DNA of 64,000 nucleotides from the NCBI RefSeq assembly GCF_025447595.1, contig NZ_JAOEJU010000002.1, positions 361,996 through 425,995 on the forward strand, given 5' to 3'. The notes under the pieces were generated by a model that worked only from the letters and a program-made list of their open reading frames with translations, did no database searches and had not been told where the DNA came from. Below, piece by piece: positions 11,360 to 22,326 of the stretch. A program made the position numbers and the translations under genes. Source of the DNA: Pseudomonas koreensis (GTDB lineage Bacteria > Pseudomonadota > Gammaproteobacteria > Pseudomonadales > Pseudomonadaceae). The first letter of the stretch is position 1; each line of letters begins with the position of its first letter.

Positions 11360-11414
11360 CTTGAGCTATACCCAAACTCATCGAGTGCCATAGCAAGACT
11401 CAATCATCTGCGGC

Positions 11415-11443
11415 TTCCTGAACAAGGGAAGGGCGGCTATGAT
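11415..11443 (+). promoter_or_regulatory. Candidate sigma-70 promoter of trxA
   Basis: TATGAT (11438-11443) is a good -10 box; 17 bp upstream TTCCTG is a weak -35. It lies 36 bp before the trxA start codon. Confidence 0.4.
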
Positions 11444-11479
11444 GGGCCACGTTTTTTTGCTTACAACCTGGAGAATTCC

Positions 11480-11809
11480 ATGAGCAGCGATCTGATCAAA
11501 CACGTTAGCGACGCTAGCTTCGAAGCCGACGTACTCAAGGCCGAAGGCGCTGTCCTGGTCGACTACTGGGCTGAATGGTGCGGCCCTTGCAAAATGATCG
11601 CTCCGGTTCTGGACGAGATTGCAGAGACTTACAAAGGCAAGCTGACCGTTGCCAAACTGAACATCGACGAAAACCAGGAAACCCCTGCCAAGCACGGCGT
11701 ACGTGGTATTCCGACCCTGATGCTGTTCAAGAACGGCAACGTGGAAGCGACCAAGGTCGGCGCTCTGTCGAAGTCGCAACTGGCTGCTTTCCTCGACGCC
11801 AACATCTAA
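11480..11809 (+). CDS. trxA: Thioredoxin 1
   Basis: Small cytoplasmic disulfide reductase of 109 residues. The active site WCGPC places the redox cysteines at C34 and C37; the cis-proline is in [15 protein letters not shown] precedes the ATG. A strong terminator follows, so it is a single-gene unit just upstream of rho, the arrangement conserved in pseudomonads. Confidence 0.97.
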   Translation: MSSDLIKHVSDASFEADVLKAEGAVLVDYWAEWCGPCKMIAPVLDEIAETYKGKLTVAKLNIDENQETPAKHGVRGIPTLMLFKNGNVEATKVGALSKSQLAAFLDANI

Positions 11810-11832
11810 GCGTCGCTGTAAAGATTGTCCTG

Positions 11833-11861
11833 AAAAAGCCCCGCAAATTGCGGGGCTTTTT
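11833..11861 (+). terminator. trxA terminator
   Basis: GCCCCGCAA/TTGCGGGGC stem followed by a T run and preceded by an A run, directly after trxA. Confidence 0.92.
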
Positions 11862-11869
11862 GCGTATTC

Positions 11870-12059
11870 AGGGCTAGACGCTCCGAAACTCAGGTGATAC
11901 ATTCGGCCCCGCACTGGTTTCTCCACTGCCCCCTGCTAGCCGTCGCCGACGCACTCCTTTTCGAATAAGTACGCGATCCTGTCGCCTTCTCCGCGGCGCG
12001 GCCTCATTAAGCCAAAAGCTTAATTTCCCCCCCTCCATAAATGATTACGTCATTCCTAT
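11870..12059 (+). promoter_or_regulatory. rho leader region, C-rich
   Basis: About 190 bp of untranslated sequence separates the trxA terminator from rho. The part around 11910-11960 is rich in C and pyrimidines, as expected for Rho-loading (rut) sites, and no clear Shine-Dalgarno is seen before the rho ATG. In E. coli rho is autoregulated by termination in its leader; the same is inferred here. Confidence 0.35.
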
Positions 12060-13319
<1,260 letters not shown>

Positions 13320-13337
13320 CATCGTCGGTTGATTCAG

Positions 13338-13370
13338 AAAATGGCGTCCCTCAGGGGGCGCCATTTTTTT
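13338..13370 (+). terminator. rho terminator
   Basis: ATGGCGTCCC/GGGGGCGCCAT stem with a TCA loop and a T7 run, 20 bp after rho. Confidence 0.9.
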
Positions 13371-13490
13371 GCCTGTTTTTTGTCTGGCCGGCAGGAGGTT
13401 TGCGATCTGGTAAGGTCAGTGACTTGGCAAAACAAGAAGCAGCGTTCGATGCTGTACAAAAAATAACCATCTGATTGGCATTAAAGATTT

Positions 13491-15488
13491 ATGAGCACAC
13501 TTGCTTATCGAAGGGATATCGACGGCTTGCGGGCAGTCGCGGTCATTGCCGTGGTGCTGTTCCATTTTGGCGTCCCGGGGTTTACCGGCGGTTTTGTCGG
13601 TGTGGACGTGTTCTTCGTGATCTCCGGTTACCTCATCACCTCGATCATCTGGAACCAGCGTCAGGCCGGCCGGTTCAGTTTCGTCGAGTTCTGGTCGCGG
13701 CGTGCGCGGCGGATCCTGCCGGCGCTGTTTGCGATGATCATTGCGGTGCTGGCGGTGGGCTGGTTCCTGATGGCGCCCAAGGACTACGAAGAGCTGGGGC
13801 GCTCGGTGCGCTATCAGGTGCTGTTCGTCTCGAACATCCTGTTCATGCGTCAGGACGGCTACTTCGATGTCGCTTCGGATCTCAAACCGCTGCTGCACAC
13901 CTGGTCGCTGGCGGTTGAGGAGCAGTTCTACATCGTCTTCCCGTTGTTGCTGACATTGATATCGAGCCGCTTGAAGCACTGGCGGCTGGCGCTGTTCGGC
14001 GTGCTGCTCGTTTCGTTCGGGCTGAGTGTCTGGGCGGTCCATCATCACCCGGAAAAAGCCTTCTTTCTGTTGCCGATGCGCGCATGGGAGCTGTTGGCCG
14101 GTGCGATGCTGGCGATCGCGCCGAAGCATGCGTGGCGCCTCAAGCCGATGGCGGCGCAATTGTTGAGCCTGTTGGGTATGGGCCTGATTCTGTTGGCGGT
14201 GTTCGGTTTCGACAAGCGCACGCCGTTTCCCGGTGCGGCCGCGTTGCTGCCGGTGCTTGGTGTTGTGCTGCTGATCCTGGCCAATGGTCATCGTCAGACC
14301 TGGGTTGGTCAAATCTTGAGCAGTCGGGTCATGGTCGGTTTCGGCCTGATTTCCTATTCCTGGTACTTGTGGCACTGGCCAGTGTTCGTGTTTTCCAGCT
14401 ACGCCAGCGTCGATGAGCCAGGCGCGCTCGACAGTGCCGGACTCATTCTGCTGACGATGGTGCTGGGTTATCTGTCGTGGAAGTTTGTCGAGACGCCGTT
14501 TCGGGAGCGGCGCGTGTTGGCCGGGCGTCGGCAGATTCTCCTGGCCGGTGCCTGTGGTGTGCTGGTGCTCGGACTGGCCGGGCAAGCCTTGCGCTGGACC
14601 GATGGCCTGCCGTGGCGTCTGTCCGATCAGGCGCTGCAATATGCGAAGGGGCGCGACTGGCGGCCGGAATTAATGGCTTGCCTGGCGGATGACAAGACCC
14701 CTGATGACAAGCTCTTCTGCCATTACGGTCTGCAAAACCGTGCCTCGCGAGCGCTGGTCTGGGGCGACAGCCATGCCACCGCATTGATCCCGGTGTTCGA
14801 CGATGGCGCGCAAGCCCACGGAATCAGTGTGATCCTCGCCAGTTCGCCAGGATGCGTACCGGTGGAAGGTCTGGAGCACGACGCCCGCTGCGCGCGATTC
14901 AACCAGCGAGTGGTGCAGGCGCTCAAGCCGCAGGCCGTCAGCGATGTGGTGCTGGTGGCGCGCTGGAGCCTGTACCTCTATGGCGATGCCAAAGGTGATC
15001 TGGGCCACGCACTAAAAGCGTCCGACGGACACTACGACCGTGTGGCTGCCGAGCAGCGCCTGGCTGACGGCCTGCGCGCGCGCGTGGCGCAGTTGCGGGC
15101 CGGAGGGCATCGGGTCTGGCTAGTGAAAGAGGCGCCGCTGCAGGCTTTCAGTCCGCCTTACCGTCTGACGCGTCTGGCGATGCTGGATCGTCCGGTGGAT
15201 GACGTCGGGCTGAACGTCGCCGAACATCACAGGCGTCAGGTGTTCATCAGCCAATTGTTCGCCGATCTGGCGAAAGACCCGGCAGTACGCGTCGTCGATC
15301 CGGCCCCGAAGCTGTGCGATGAAAGCGGCCTGTGCCGCGTCGAGCTCAATGGCTACTCGCTGTACACCGATGACAATCACTTGTCGGAGGTCGGCGCGAG
15401 ATTCGTTGCGCCGATCCTTGAACCGCTGTTTGTGAGCCTGCAAGCCAGGGCAAAACTCGGAAAAGGCCAGGCGAATGCAGCCAAGTAA
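13491..15488 (+). CDS. OafA-like acyltransferase (acyltransferase-3 plus SGNH domain)
   Basis: A 665-residue inner-membrane protein that probably O-acetylates a surface sugar such as O-antigen. Residues 1-370 form the acyltransferase-3 membrane domain: YRRDIDGLRAVAVIAVVLFH at the N-terminus with the catalytic-type H, FFVISGYLITSIIW, and RRARRILPALF. Residues after 400 form a periplasmic SGNH domain with the nucleophile motif WGDSHATAL and a terminal DDNHLSEVGA holding the D-x-x-H dyad. This matches the P. aeruginosa gene beside rho that is annotated as an O-antigen acetylase. No polysaccharide cluster is adjacent. Confidence 0.87.
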   Translation: MSTLAYRRDIDGLRAVAVIAVVLFHFGVPGFTGGFVGVDVFFVISGYLITSIIWNQRQAGRFSFVEFWSRRARRILPALFAMIIAVLAVGWFLMAPKDYEELGRSVRYQVLFVSNILFMRQDGYFDVASDLKPLLHTWSLAVEEQFYIVFPLLLTLISSRLKHWRLALFGVLLVSFGLSVWAVHHHPEKAFFLLPMRAWELLAGAMLAIAPKHAWRLKPMAAQLLSLLGMGLILLAVFGFDKRTPFPGAAALLPVLGVVLLILANGHRQTWVGQILSSRVMVGFGLISYSWYLWHWPVFVFSSYASVDEPGALDSAGLILLTMVLGYLSWKFVETPFRERRVLAGRRQILLAGACGVLVLGLAGQALRWTDGLPWRLSDQALQYAKGRDWRPELMACLADDKTPDDKLFCHYGLQNRASRALVWGDSHATALIPVFDDGAQAHGISVILASSPGCVPVEGLEHDARCARFNQRVVQALKPQAVSDVVLVARWSLYLYGDAKGDLGHALKASDGHYDRVAAEQRLADGLRARVAQLRAGGHRVWLVKEAPLQAFSPPYRLTRLAMLDRPVDDVGLNVAEHHRRQVFISQLFADLAKDPAVRVVDPAPKLCDESGLCRVELNGYSLYTDDNHLSEVGARFVAPILEPLFVSLQARAKLGKGQANAAK

Positions 15489-15557
15489 GCAGTGACGGGC
15501 TGCCAGCGACCGGCATAGCAGGTAGGATGTACGCCTATTTTGAGGGTGCCATCGTCA

Positions 15558-17024
15558 ATGAAATTCAAGGATCTTCGGGATTTCGTGCAGCAGCTTGAGC
15601 AGCGCGGAGAGTTGAAACGCATCCAGATTCCCGTCTCGCCGGTGCTGGAAATGACCGAGGTGTGCGACCGCACCCTGCGGGCCAAGGGCCCGGCGCTGCT
15701 GTTCGAGAAGCCGACCGGTTACGACATCCCGGTGCTCGGCAACCTGTTCGGCACTCCCGAGCGGGTCGCCATGGGCATGGGCGCCGAGTCGGTCAGCGAG
15801 CTGCGCGAAATCGGCAAGCTGCTGGCGTTCCTCAAGGAACCGGAGCCGCCGAAGGGCTTGAAGGACGCGTGGTCGAAGCTGCCGATCTTCCGCAAGATCA
15901 TCGCGATGGCGCCGAAAGTCGTCAAAGACGCGCCGTGCCAGGAAGTGGTCATCGAAGGCGATGACGTGGATCTGGCGATGCTGCCGGTACAGACCTGCTG
16001 GCCGGGCGACGTGGCGCCGCTGATCACCTGGGGCCTGACGGTTACCAAAGGGCCGAACAAGGATCGGCAGAACCTCGGCATCTACCGTCAGCAAGTGATC
16101 GGCCGCAACAAGGTCATCATGCGCTGGCTCAGTCACCGTGGCGGCGCGCTGGATTTCCGTGAGTGGTGCGAGAAGCATCCGGGCCAGCCGTTCCCGGTGT
16201 CCGTGGCCCTTGGCGCGGATCCGGCGACCATTCTCGGCGCCGTTACTCCGGTGCCGGACAGCCTCTCCGAATACGCTTTCGCCGGTCTGCTGCGCGACAG
16301 TCGCACGGAGCTGGTGAAGTGCCGTGGCAACGACCTGCAAGTGCCGGCCACTGCCGAAATCATCCTCGAAGGCGTGATCCATCCGGGCGAGATGGCCGAT
16401 GAAGGGCCGTACGGCGACCACACCGGTTACTACAACGAAGTCGACAGCTTCCCGGTGTTCACCGTCGAACGCATCACCCACCGGATCAAGCCGATCTACC
16501 ACAGCACCTACACCGGCCGTCCGCCGGATGAGCCGGCGATTCTCGGCGTGGCGCTGAACGAAGTATTCGTGCCGATCCTGCAGAAACAGTTCCCGGAGAT
16601 CACCGACTTCTACCTGCCGCCGGAAGGCTGCTCGTACCGCATGGCCGTTGTGACGATGAAGAAGTCGTATCCGGGCCACGCCAAGCGCGTGATGCTGGGT
16701 GTCTGGTCGTTTTTGCGACAGTTCATGTACACCAAGTTCGTTATCGTCACCGACGACGACATCAACGCGCGGGACTGGAACGACGTGATCTGGGCCATCA
16801 CCACGCGCATGGACCCCAAGCGCGACACGGTGATGATCGACAACACGCCGATCGACTACCTCGACTTCGCCTCGCCGGTGTCGGGGCTCGGCTCGAAGAT
16901 GGGCCTTGACGCCACCCACAAGTGGCCGGGCGAAACCACTCGCGAGTGGGGCCGCGTCATCGTCAAGGATGACGCCGTCACCCAACGGATCGATGCCATC
17001 TGGAATCAGTTAGGAATAGATTGA
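15558..17024 (+). CDS. ubiD: UbiD 4-hydroxy-3-polyprenylbenzoate decarboxylase
   Basis: UbiD decarboxylates the prenylated ring intermediate of ubiquinone synthesis with prenylated FMN made by UbiX. The 488-residue product starts [21 protein letters not shown]; the in-frame TTG 18 bp upstream is less likely. The prenyl-FMN/metal region [26 protein letters not shown] and the catalytic Glu-Arg-Glu region [24 protein letters not shown] are present. The stop shares one base with the start of the next gene, so they are translationally coupled. Confidence 0.96.
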   Translation: MKFKDLRDFVQQLEQRGELKRIQIPVSPVLEMTEVCDRTLRAKGPALLFEKPTGYDIPVLGNLFGTPERVAMGMGAESVSELREIGKLLAFLKEPEPPKGLKDAWSKLPIFRKIIAMAPKVVKDAPCQEVVIEGDDVDLAMLPVQTCWPGDVAPLITWGLTVTKGPNKDRQNLGIYRQQVIGRNKVIMRWLSHRGGALDFREWCEKHPGQPFPVSVALGADPATILGAVTPVPDSLSEYAFAGLLRDSRTELVKCRGNDLQVPATAEIILEGVIHPGEMADEGPYGDHTGYYNEVDSFPVFTVERITHRIKPIYHSTYTGRPPDEPAILGVALNEVFVPILQKQFPEITDFYLPPEGCSYRMAVVTMKKSYPGHAKRVMLGVWSFLRQFMYTKFVIVTDDDINARDWNDVIWAITTRMDPKRDTVMIDNTPIDYLDFASPVSGLGSKMGLDATHKWPGETTREWGRVIVKDDAVTQRIDAIWNQLGID

Positions 17025-17992
17025 TGCGTGTAACCCTGCAGCCCTCCGGAGCAGTGCTTGAGATACAGCCCGGAGAGCGGATTCTCGATGGCGCGCGGCG
17101 CCTGGGCTACGAATGCCCGCAAAGCTGCCGCAATGGCAATTGCCATGTGTGTGCGGCGCTGCTGGTGGAAGGCCGGGTCGAACAGGCCGGCAAGGTGCAC
17201 GACCACGGCGAGTTCTACACTTGCATAGCGGAGCCGCTGGAAGACTGCATCGTGCTGTGGGATGGCGTGCTCGCGCTGGGAGAACTGCCCGTGCGCAGCG
17301 TGTCGTGTCAGGTCATCGAATGCCGGGACGTCGGTGGCGATACCTTTCGTGTGCGCCTGCGGGCGCCGGCCGGCAAGCCGCCGCGTTATCACGCCGGTCA
17401 GTATCTGATGATCGAGCGCGAGAACGGCGAGAAGTCGGCGTTCTCCATGGCCTCGGCGCCCCACGGCGGGCGCGATCTGGAAATCCATGTGCTGGCGCGC
17501 GAATCCAGTGCGCAGAGCCTGATCGATCAGCTCAGGCGCAACCCGATGGTGCGGGTCGAACTGCCGTTCGGCGATACCCACCTGGCGGAACTGCCGGACG
17601 GGCCGCTGGTGCTGATTGCCGCCGGCACCGGCATGGGCCAGATCCACAGCCTGATCGAACATTGCCGGGCCAATGGCTTCAAGCATCCGGTGCACTTGTA
17701 CTGGGGCGTGCGTCGTCCGGAAGATTTCTACGAAATCGAACATTGGGACGAATGGCTGAAGTTGCCCAACCTGTTCCTGCACAAGGTCGTCAGCGATCAG
17801 TGCGGCTGGGAAGGGCGCTGCGGCATGTTGCATGAAGCGGTCTGCGAGGATTTCCCTGATTTGAAGCCGCTGCACGTCTATGCCAGCGGCTCGCCGGCCA
17901 TGGTCTACGGCACGCTGGATGCGCTGGTGGAAGCGGGGATGGATGCTCATCAGATGCGTGCGGATGTGTTCGCTTACGCGCCGCGCTCTTGA
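17024..17992 (+). CDS. Ferredoxin-domain NAD(P)H reductase
   Basis: A 322-residue flavo-iron-sulfur reductase. The N-terminus is a plant-type [2Fe-2S] domain with C35-x4-C40-x2-C43 and a candidate fourth ligand C67. The FAD domain has RYHAGQYLMIE and FSMASAP, and the NAD(P) domain has VLIAAGTGMGQIHSLIEH and a C-terminal YASGSPAMVYGT. Relatives are often annotated as CDP-6-deoxy-glucoseen reductase, but no deoxysugar genes are nearby. The one-base stop/start overlap with ubiD suggests a role with UbiD or in quinone metabolism; this is inference. The true electron acceptor is unknown. Confidence 0.85.
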   Translation: MRVTLQPSGAVLEIQPGERILDGARRLGYECPQSCRNGNCHVCAALLVEGRVEQAGKVHDHGEFYTCIAEPLEDCIVLWDGVLALGELPVRSVSCQVIECRDVGGDTFRVRLRAPAGKPPRYHAGQYLMIERENGEKSAFSMASAPHGGRDLEIHVLARESSAQSLIDQLRRNPMVRVELPFGDTHLAELPDGPLVLIAAGTGMGQIHSLIEHCRANGFKHPVHLYWGVRRPEDFYEIEHWDEWLKLPNLFLHKVVSDQCGWEGRCGMLHEAVCEDFPDLKPLHVYASGSPAMVYGTLDALVEAGMDAHQMRADVFAYAPRS

Positions 17993-18032
17993 GTCTCGTC
18001 GTAAGTTCGTTATAACTCTCTATATAGCCGAT

Positions 18033-18060
18033 CGGTATTTATGCAATTACATAAATACCG
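18033..18060. repeat. Perfect AT-rich inverted repeat
   Basis: Arms CGGTATTTATG and CATAAATACCG (11 bp, perfect) around a 6-nt loop, 41 bp after the reductase stop. There is no T run, so it is not a standard terminator. It could be a protein-binding palindrome or an RNA hairpin protecting the upstream mRNA end. Confidence 0.6.
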
Positions 18061-18201
18061 GTAGGTTATATATCGATCAGGCAATCAATTAAGAACTGTG
18101 CCATGGCACTCAAATTGCCTTAAAACATATGTGCCTTATTGTTACAGCGGTGCGTTCTATTAAGTAATTCTTCACCCGCGGGGAGCTGAACGCTATTCGC
18201 C

Positions 18202-18870
18202 ATGAGCGCCATTGAAAACGCCTTTCTGAACCTGGCTTACCCTCCGCGGCTCGATCTTGGGCCGCAGCTAACGCACGAACAACTTATCGCTTCCATGCAA
18301 TCGGCCATGGCGCGCCACAAGGGCGGGCCGGTGTGGCTGTTCGCCTACGGCTCGCTGATCTGGCGGCCGGAATGCACGGCGGTGGAGCGGATGCGCGGCC
18401 GAGTGCATGGCTACCATCGTGGTTTGTACCTGTGGTCTCACGAACATCGCGGCACGCCGGAAATGCCGGGTCTGGTCTTTGGTCTGGATCGTGGCGGTTC
18501 TTGCAGCGGTTTCGCCTATCGGTTGCCGGAAGACAATCTGGACAGCGCGCTGTATGCGTTGTGGAAACGCGAGATGCCGTTCCCGTCCTATCGGCCACAC
18601 TGGCTCAACTGCCGACTCGAAGATGGCAGCCAGGTACAGGCCTTGGGATTCGTCTTGGAGCGACACCTGCCCAGCTATGCCGGCAATTTGCCGGATCATG
18701 TGCTGAGCCAGGTGTTCGAAAGCGCTTGCGGGCGTTACGGCACGACTCGCGATTATGTCGAGCAGACCGCGCACGCCCTGCGCAGCCACGCCATGCCGGA
18801 CCGGAATCTAGAGGCGCGGCTCAAGCGCTGTAAGTCAAAGACCGATCAGGCGACTGCTTCGCGGCTCTGA
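18202..18870 (+). CDS. ChaC-type gamma-glutamylcyclotransferase
   Basis: A 222-residue cytoplasmic enzyme of the ChaC family, which breaks glutathione into 5-oxoproline and Cys-Gly. The substrate-binding [14 protein letters not shown] motif is near residue 48, and the catalytic glutamate is expected in the KREMPF region near 120. GGGGAGC precedes the ATG. It does not lie beside chaA/chaB. Its last 25 bp overlap the convergent glpT gene. Confidence 0.88.
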   Translation: MSAIENAFLNLAYPPRLDLGPQLTHEQLIASMQSAMARHKGGPVWLFAYGSLIWRPECTAVERMRGRVHGYHRGLYLWSHEHRGTPEMPGLVFGLDRGGSCSGFAYRLPEDNLDSALYALWKREMPFPSYRPHWLNCRLEDGSQVQALGFVLERHLPSYAGNLPDHVLSQVFESACGRYGTTRDYVEQTAHALRSHAMPDRNLEARLKRCKSKTDQATASRL

Positions 18871-20195
18871 CTGGCGACTTGCTTGTGCCACAGGGTCGGG
18901 GCCAGGAAGGCCATCGACAGCAGGCAAGCGCCCACCAGCAGCACGAAACCGCCATCCCAGCCGAAGTGGTCGACGGTGTAGCCCATCGCTGCACTGGCCG
19001 CGACCGAACCACCCAGATACCCGAACAGGCCGGTGAAGCCTGCGGCAGTACCGGCGGCTTTCTTCGGTGCCAGTTCCAGCGCCTGCAGGCCGATCAGCAT
19101 CACCGGGCCGTAGATCAGGAAGCCGATCGAGAACAGCGCGATCATGTCGACGGTCGGGTTGCCGGCCGGGTTCAGCCAGTACACCAGGGTCGCTACGGTC
19201 ACCAGTGCCATGAACACCATGCCGGTCAGGCCACGGTTGCCACGGAAGATCTTGTCCGACATCCAGCCGCACAGCAGCGTGCCCGGAATACCTGCCCACT
19301 CGTAGAAGAAATAGGCCCACGAGGTTTTATCCACGGTGAAACCCTTGGCTTCCTTCAGATAGGTCGGTGCCCAGTCCAGCACGCCGTAGCGCAGCAGGTA
19401 GACGAAGACGTTAGCCATGGCGATGTACCAGAGCATTTTGTTGCGCAGCACGTATTTGACGAAGATTTCCTTGGCGCTGAATTCGTCTTCGTGGCTGGCG
19501 TCGTAGCCTTCCGGGTAGTCGTTCTTGTACTTCTCGATCGGCGGCAGGCCGACCGATTGCGGGGTGTCGCGCATGGTCACGAAAGCGAACACCGCTACTG
19601 CCAGAGCCACAGCAGCCGGGACGTAGAACGCTGCGTGCCAGTCGTTGAACAGGCCCATGCCGATCAGGAACAGCGGGCCGATCAGGCCGCCGCCGACGTT
19701 ATGCGCCACGTTCCACACCGACACCACGCCGCCACGTTCCTTCTGCGACCACCAGTGCACCATCGTGCGTCCGCTCGGCGGCCAGCCCATGCCCTGGGCC
19801 CAGCCGTTGATGAACAGCAGGATGAACATCATGGTCACGCTGGAGGTTGCCCAAGGCGCGAAACCGAAAATGAACATCACCCCGGCCGAAACCAGCAGGC
19901 CGAATGGCAGGAAGTAACGCGGGTTGGAGCGGTCGGACACCAGCCCCATGAGGAACTTGGACAGACCGTAGGCGATGGCGATGGCCGACATCGCCAGACC
20001 CAGATCGCCACGGCTGTAGCCTTCGTCGATCAGGTACGGCATGGCCAGCGAGAAGTTCTTGCGCAGCAGGTAATAACCCGCATAGCCAAAGAAGATGCCG
20101 GCGAAGATCTGCCAACGCAGGCGTCGGTAGGTGCTGTCGATTTTTTCTTCAGGCAATGGAGCCTGATGTGCGGCAGGACGAAAGAAAGCAAACAT
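18846..20195 (-). CDS. glpT: Glycerol-3-phosphate transporter
   Basis: A 449-residue MFS antiporter that imports sn-glycerol-3-phosphate in exchange for phosphate. Twelve membrane spans fit the sequence; [25 protein letters not shown] near residue 40 carries the conserved arginine of the GlpT/UhpT family, and [21 protein letters not shown] is the family loop after helix 4. No glpQ, glpK or glpD is nearby; pseudomonads keep those elsewhere. It has its own upstream region with a GlpR-like palindrome. Confidence 0.94.
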   Translation of the reverse strand: MFAFFRPAAHQAPLPEEKIDSTYRRLRWQIFAGIFFGYAGYYLLRKNFSLAMPYLIDEGYSRGDLGLAMSAIAIAYGLSKFLMGLVSDRSNPRYFLPFGLLVSAGVMFIFGFAPWATSSVTMMFILLFINGWAQGMGWPPSGRTMVHWWSQKERGGVVSVWNVAHNVGGGLIGPLFLIGMGLFNDWHAAFYVPAAVALAVAVFAFVTMRDTPQSVGLPPIEKYKNDYPEGYDASHEDEFSAKEIFVKYVLRNKMLWYIAMANVFVYLLRYGVLDWAPTYLKEAKGFTVDKTSWAYFFYEWAGIPGTLLCGWMSDKIFRGNRGLTGMVFMALVTVATLVYWLNPAGNPTVDMIALFSIGFLIYGPVMLIGLQALELAPKKAAGTAAGFTGLFGYLGGSVAASAAMGYTVDHFGWDGGFVLLVGACLLSMAFLAPTLWHKQVASQSREAVA

Positions 20196-20522
20196 TCAAG
20201 AGCTCCAGATTTCTTGTTTTGACTGCGGATGCGAATGTTACAGTTTCGTTACCGAAAATAGCACCGCTTCCCATCGGCAAAACAGCGGAAATGTTGGAAG
20301 TCGCGCGTTCCTTTATGAACATGTCGCTCAGATATAAGTGCGGGGCGTTGTGGGAAAGGTTACTTCGGCGTCTTCCTGCCGGGTTTCGGTGCGTTGTAGG
20401 GCACAGGTTTGGGAAATGTCCTGCGGACAATGCAGAAGGCACGGCGTTCTGTTTCAGGCCTTCGGGCTCTACCCTTTTGAGGGTGCCAATCGGGCATTCG
20501 TGCGGTGAAGGGGGGAGGGCTC
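20196..20522. other. 327-bp divergent intergenic region (glpT / TonB-C-like gene)
   Basis: Non-coding, holding the glpT promoter on one strand and that of the TonB-C-like gene on the other. A short palindrome at 20244-20257 is listed separately. The rest shows no gene; a small direct/inverted pattern (CCTTCGGGCTC, GAGGGTGCC) near 20460-20485 has no clear meaning. Confidence 0.6.
20244..20257. promoter_or_regulatory. Candidate GlpR operator
   Basis: TTTCGTTACCGAAA is a tight palindrome (TTTCG/CGAAA, 4-bp centre) 49 bp upstream of glpT. Its TTCG/CGAA halves resemble GlpR (DeoR-family) operators, but the assignment is inference. Confidence 0.35.
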
Positions 20523-21137
20523 ATGCGGTGGTGTGTGTTGCTGTTTTTGCTGATGGCATCGGGAGGTACGTGGGCGTTAGAGGTGCTGCTCATTCCGGAA
20601 AACAACCCGAGGCCGGTCTATCCGCGGGGGCTTTTCAGGGCTGGCGTGGTCGGTGAGGTGGGCGCCGAGTTCACCGTCCATGCCGACGGTTCAGTCGACC
20701 GGATCAGCTTTGCGGCAAACAGCCATCCGGAGCTCATCGAAGCGGTCAGGGTCGCCGTCGAGCAATGGCGTTTCAAACCTTGGACGGTCGAGGGCGACAG
20801 ACCGACAGAAAGGCGAGTCCTTGCGCCGATGGTGTTCAGGCTGGATCTGGATCAACCCATTCACATCAACCGACAACTGAAAGCGTTAAAGTGCCGAACC
20901 CTGAACGAATATCTCGGCAACATTGCGGAGCAGTCGTGGATCGATACCAAGGTATTCGTTCACACCAGGGCCTACCTTTCCAATGTCTTCCACAAAGCGC
21001 AACTGCCGGACGAACAACGCCTGGCGATGATCGCCAGGCTGAACAAGCGGATTCCGACGATTGTCAGGGGATGCCGGGACAGTCCGGTCCGGAAATACAT
21101 GAGCCTGTTGCCGGAGGATATTCGCAGTCTGATGTAG
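20523..21137 (+). CDS. Periplasmic protein with TonB-C-like domain
   Basis: A 204-residue exported protein of unknown function. The signal peptide ends near GTWA-LEV. Residues 25-105 look like a TonB C-terminal/energy-transducer domain: RPVYPRGLFRAGVVGEVGAEFTVHADGSV, then AVRVAVEQWRFKPWTVEGD. Unlike TonB there is no retained N-terminal anchor with an ExbB-binding motif and no proline-rich spacer, and a further 95-residue region with two cysteines (C110 and C191 by rough count) follows that I do not recognise. ATG 20523 is used because GGGGGGAGGG precedes it. No TonB-dependent receptor is nearby. Confidence 0.7.
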   Translation: MRWCVLLFLLMASGGTWALEVLLIPENNPRPVYPRGLFRAGVVGEVGAEFTVHADGSVDRISFAANSHPELIEAVRVAVEQWRFKPWTVEGDRPTERRVLAPMVFRLDLDQPIHINRQLKALKCRTLNEYLGNIAEQSWIDTKVFVHTRAYLSNVFHKAQLPDEQRLAMIARLNKRIPTIVRGCRDSPVRKYMSLLPEDIRSLM

Positions 21138-21198
21138 GGCTGGAATGTTCTGAAGGGCGATCCGGAAGTTGCCTTCAATTCCGGATCGCTCGATCGGC

Positions 21199-22176
21199 TC
21201 AGCGCACTTGCACCACAACCTTGCCCACAGCCTTGCGCTGCCCGAGATCATTGATCGCCTGCGCGGCATTGCCCAGCGGGTAGACCTGTGACACCAGCGG
21301 CTTCAGCTTGCCCTCGGCAAACCAACCGAACAGTTGCTGGAAGTTCGCCGCGTTGTCCTGCGGCTGGCGCTGGGCGAAGGAGCCCCAGAACACGCCGAGT
21401 ACCGCCGCTCCCTTGAGCAGGGCGAGGTTGACCGGCAGTTCGGGAATGCGGCCGCTGGCGAACCCGACCACCAGTAGGCGGCCGTTCCAGGCGATGGCGC
21501 GGATGGCCTGGTCGAACAGGTCGCCACCGACCGGGTCGTAGATCACGTCGGCGCCCTGTCCGTCGGTCAGGCGCTTGATCTCGTCCTTGAGGCTGGTTTC
21601 GCTGTAGTTGATCAGTTCGTCGGCCCCGGCAGCCTTGGCCACGGCGAGTTTTTCCGCGCTGCTGGCGGCGGCGATCACCCGGGCGCCCATGGCCTTGCCG
21701 ATTTCCACGGCGGCCAGGCCGACGCCGCCGGAAGCACCGAGTACCAGCAGGGTTTCACCCGGTTGCAGGTTGCCGCGCTGTTTGAGGGCGTGCATCGACG
21801 TGCCGTAGGTCATGCTGAACGCGGCGGCGGTGTTGAAATCCATCGACGGCGGGATCGGCAGCACGTTGTAGCCCGGCACTGCGACCTGCTCGGCGAAGCT
21901 GCCCCAGCCGGTCAGGGCCATGACCCGGTCGCCGACCTTCAGGTGACTGACCTTTTCACCCACTTCGCTGACCACGCCGGAGGCTTCGCCACCTGGCGAG
22001 AACGGGAAGGGAGGCTTGAACTGGTACTTGCCCTCGATGATCAGCGTGTCCGGGAAGTTGACCCCGGCGGCGTGCACGTCCAGCAGGATTTCGTTCTTCT
22101 TGGCGACAGGACTGGCGACGTCTTCCAGCACCAGCGATTCGGCAGGGCCGAAGGCTTTGCACAGCACGGCTTTCAT
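21199..22176 (-). CDS. NADPH:quinone oxidoreductase, zinc-type alcohol dehydrogenase superfamily
   Basis: A 325-residue medium-chain reductase of the QOR branch. GroES-like part: DVHAAGVNFPDTLIIEGKYQFKPPFPFSPGGEASG. Rossmann part: LLVLGASGGVGLAAVEIGKAMGARVIAAASS, with NADPH preference suggested by the AASSAEK stretch. No zinc-binding cysteines are seen, as expected for quinone reductases. It corresponds to the P. aeruginosa gene beside glpT. It is divergent from the FliL-like gene. Confidence 0.88.
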   Translation of the reverse strand: MKAVLCKAFGPAESLVLEDVASPVAKKNEILLDVHAAGVNFPDTLIIEGKYQFKPPFPFSPGGEASGVVSEVGEKVSHLKVGDRVMALTGWGSFAEQVAVPGYNVLPIPPSMDFNTAAAFSMTYGTSMHALKQRGNLQPGETLLVLGASGGVGLAAVEIGKAMGARVIAAASSAEKLAVAKAAGADELINYSETSLKDEIKRLTDGQGADVIYDPVGGDLFDQAIRAIAWNGRLLVVGFASGRIPELPVNLALLKGAAVLGVFWGSFAQRQPQDNAANFQQLFGWFAEGKLKPLVSQVYPLGNAAQAINDLGQRKAVGKVVVQVR

Positions 22177-22326
22177 CAGGGCTATTCCTTTGGGAGTGAT
22201 GGCCGATAAGTGTAGGTGTGGCAGTCAACGGGTCAACGAGCATGCCCGGCCCTGATAGTCCGCCATAAGCTTGTGCTTGCGCGGCGGGTCGTTATGCTAG
22301 GCCGCAAACCGGATAAGGAGCGAATT

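Noticed and set aside
18821..19012. Gene within the glpT 3' end
   Set aside because: Out-of-frame shadow of glpT without domain or start signals.
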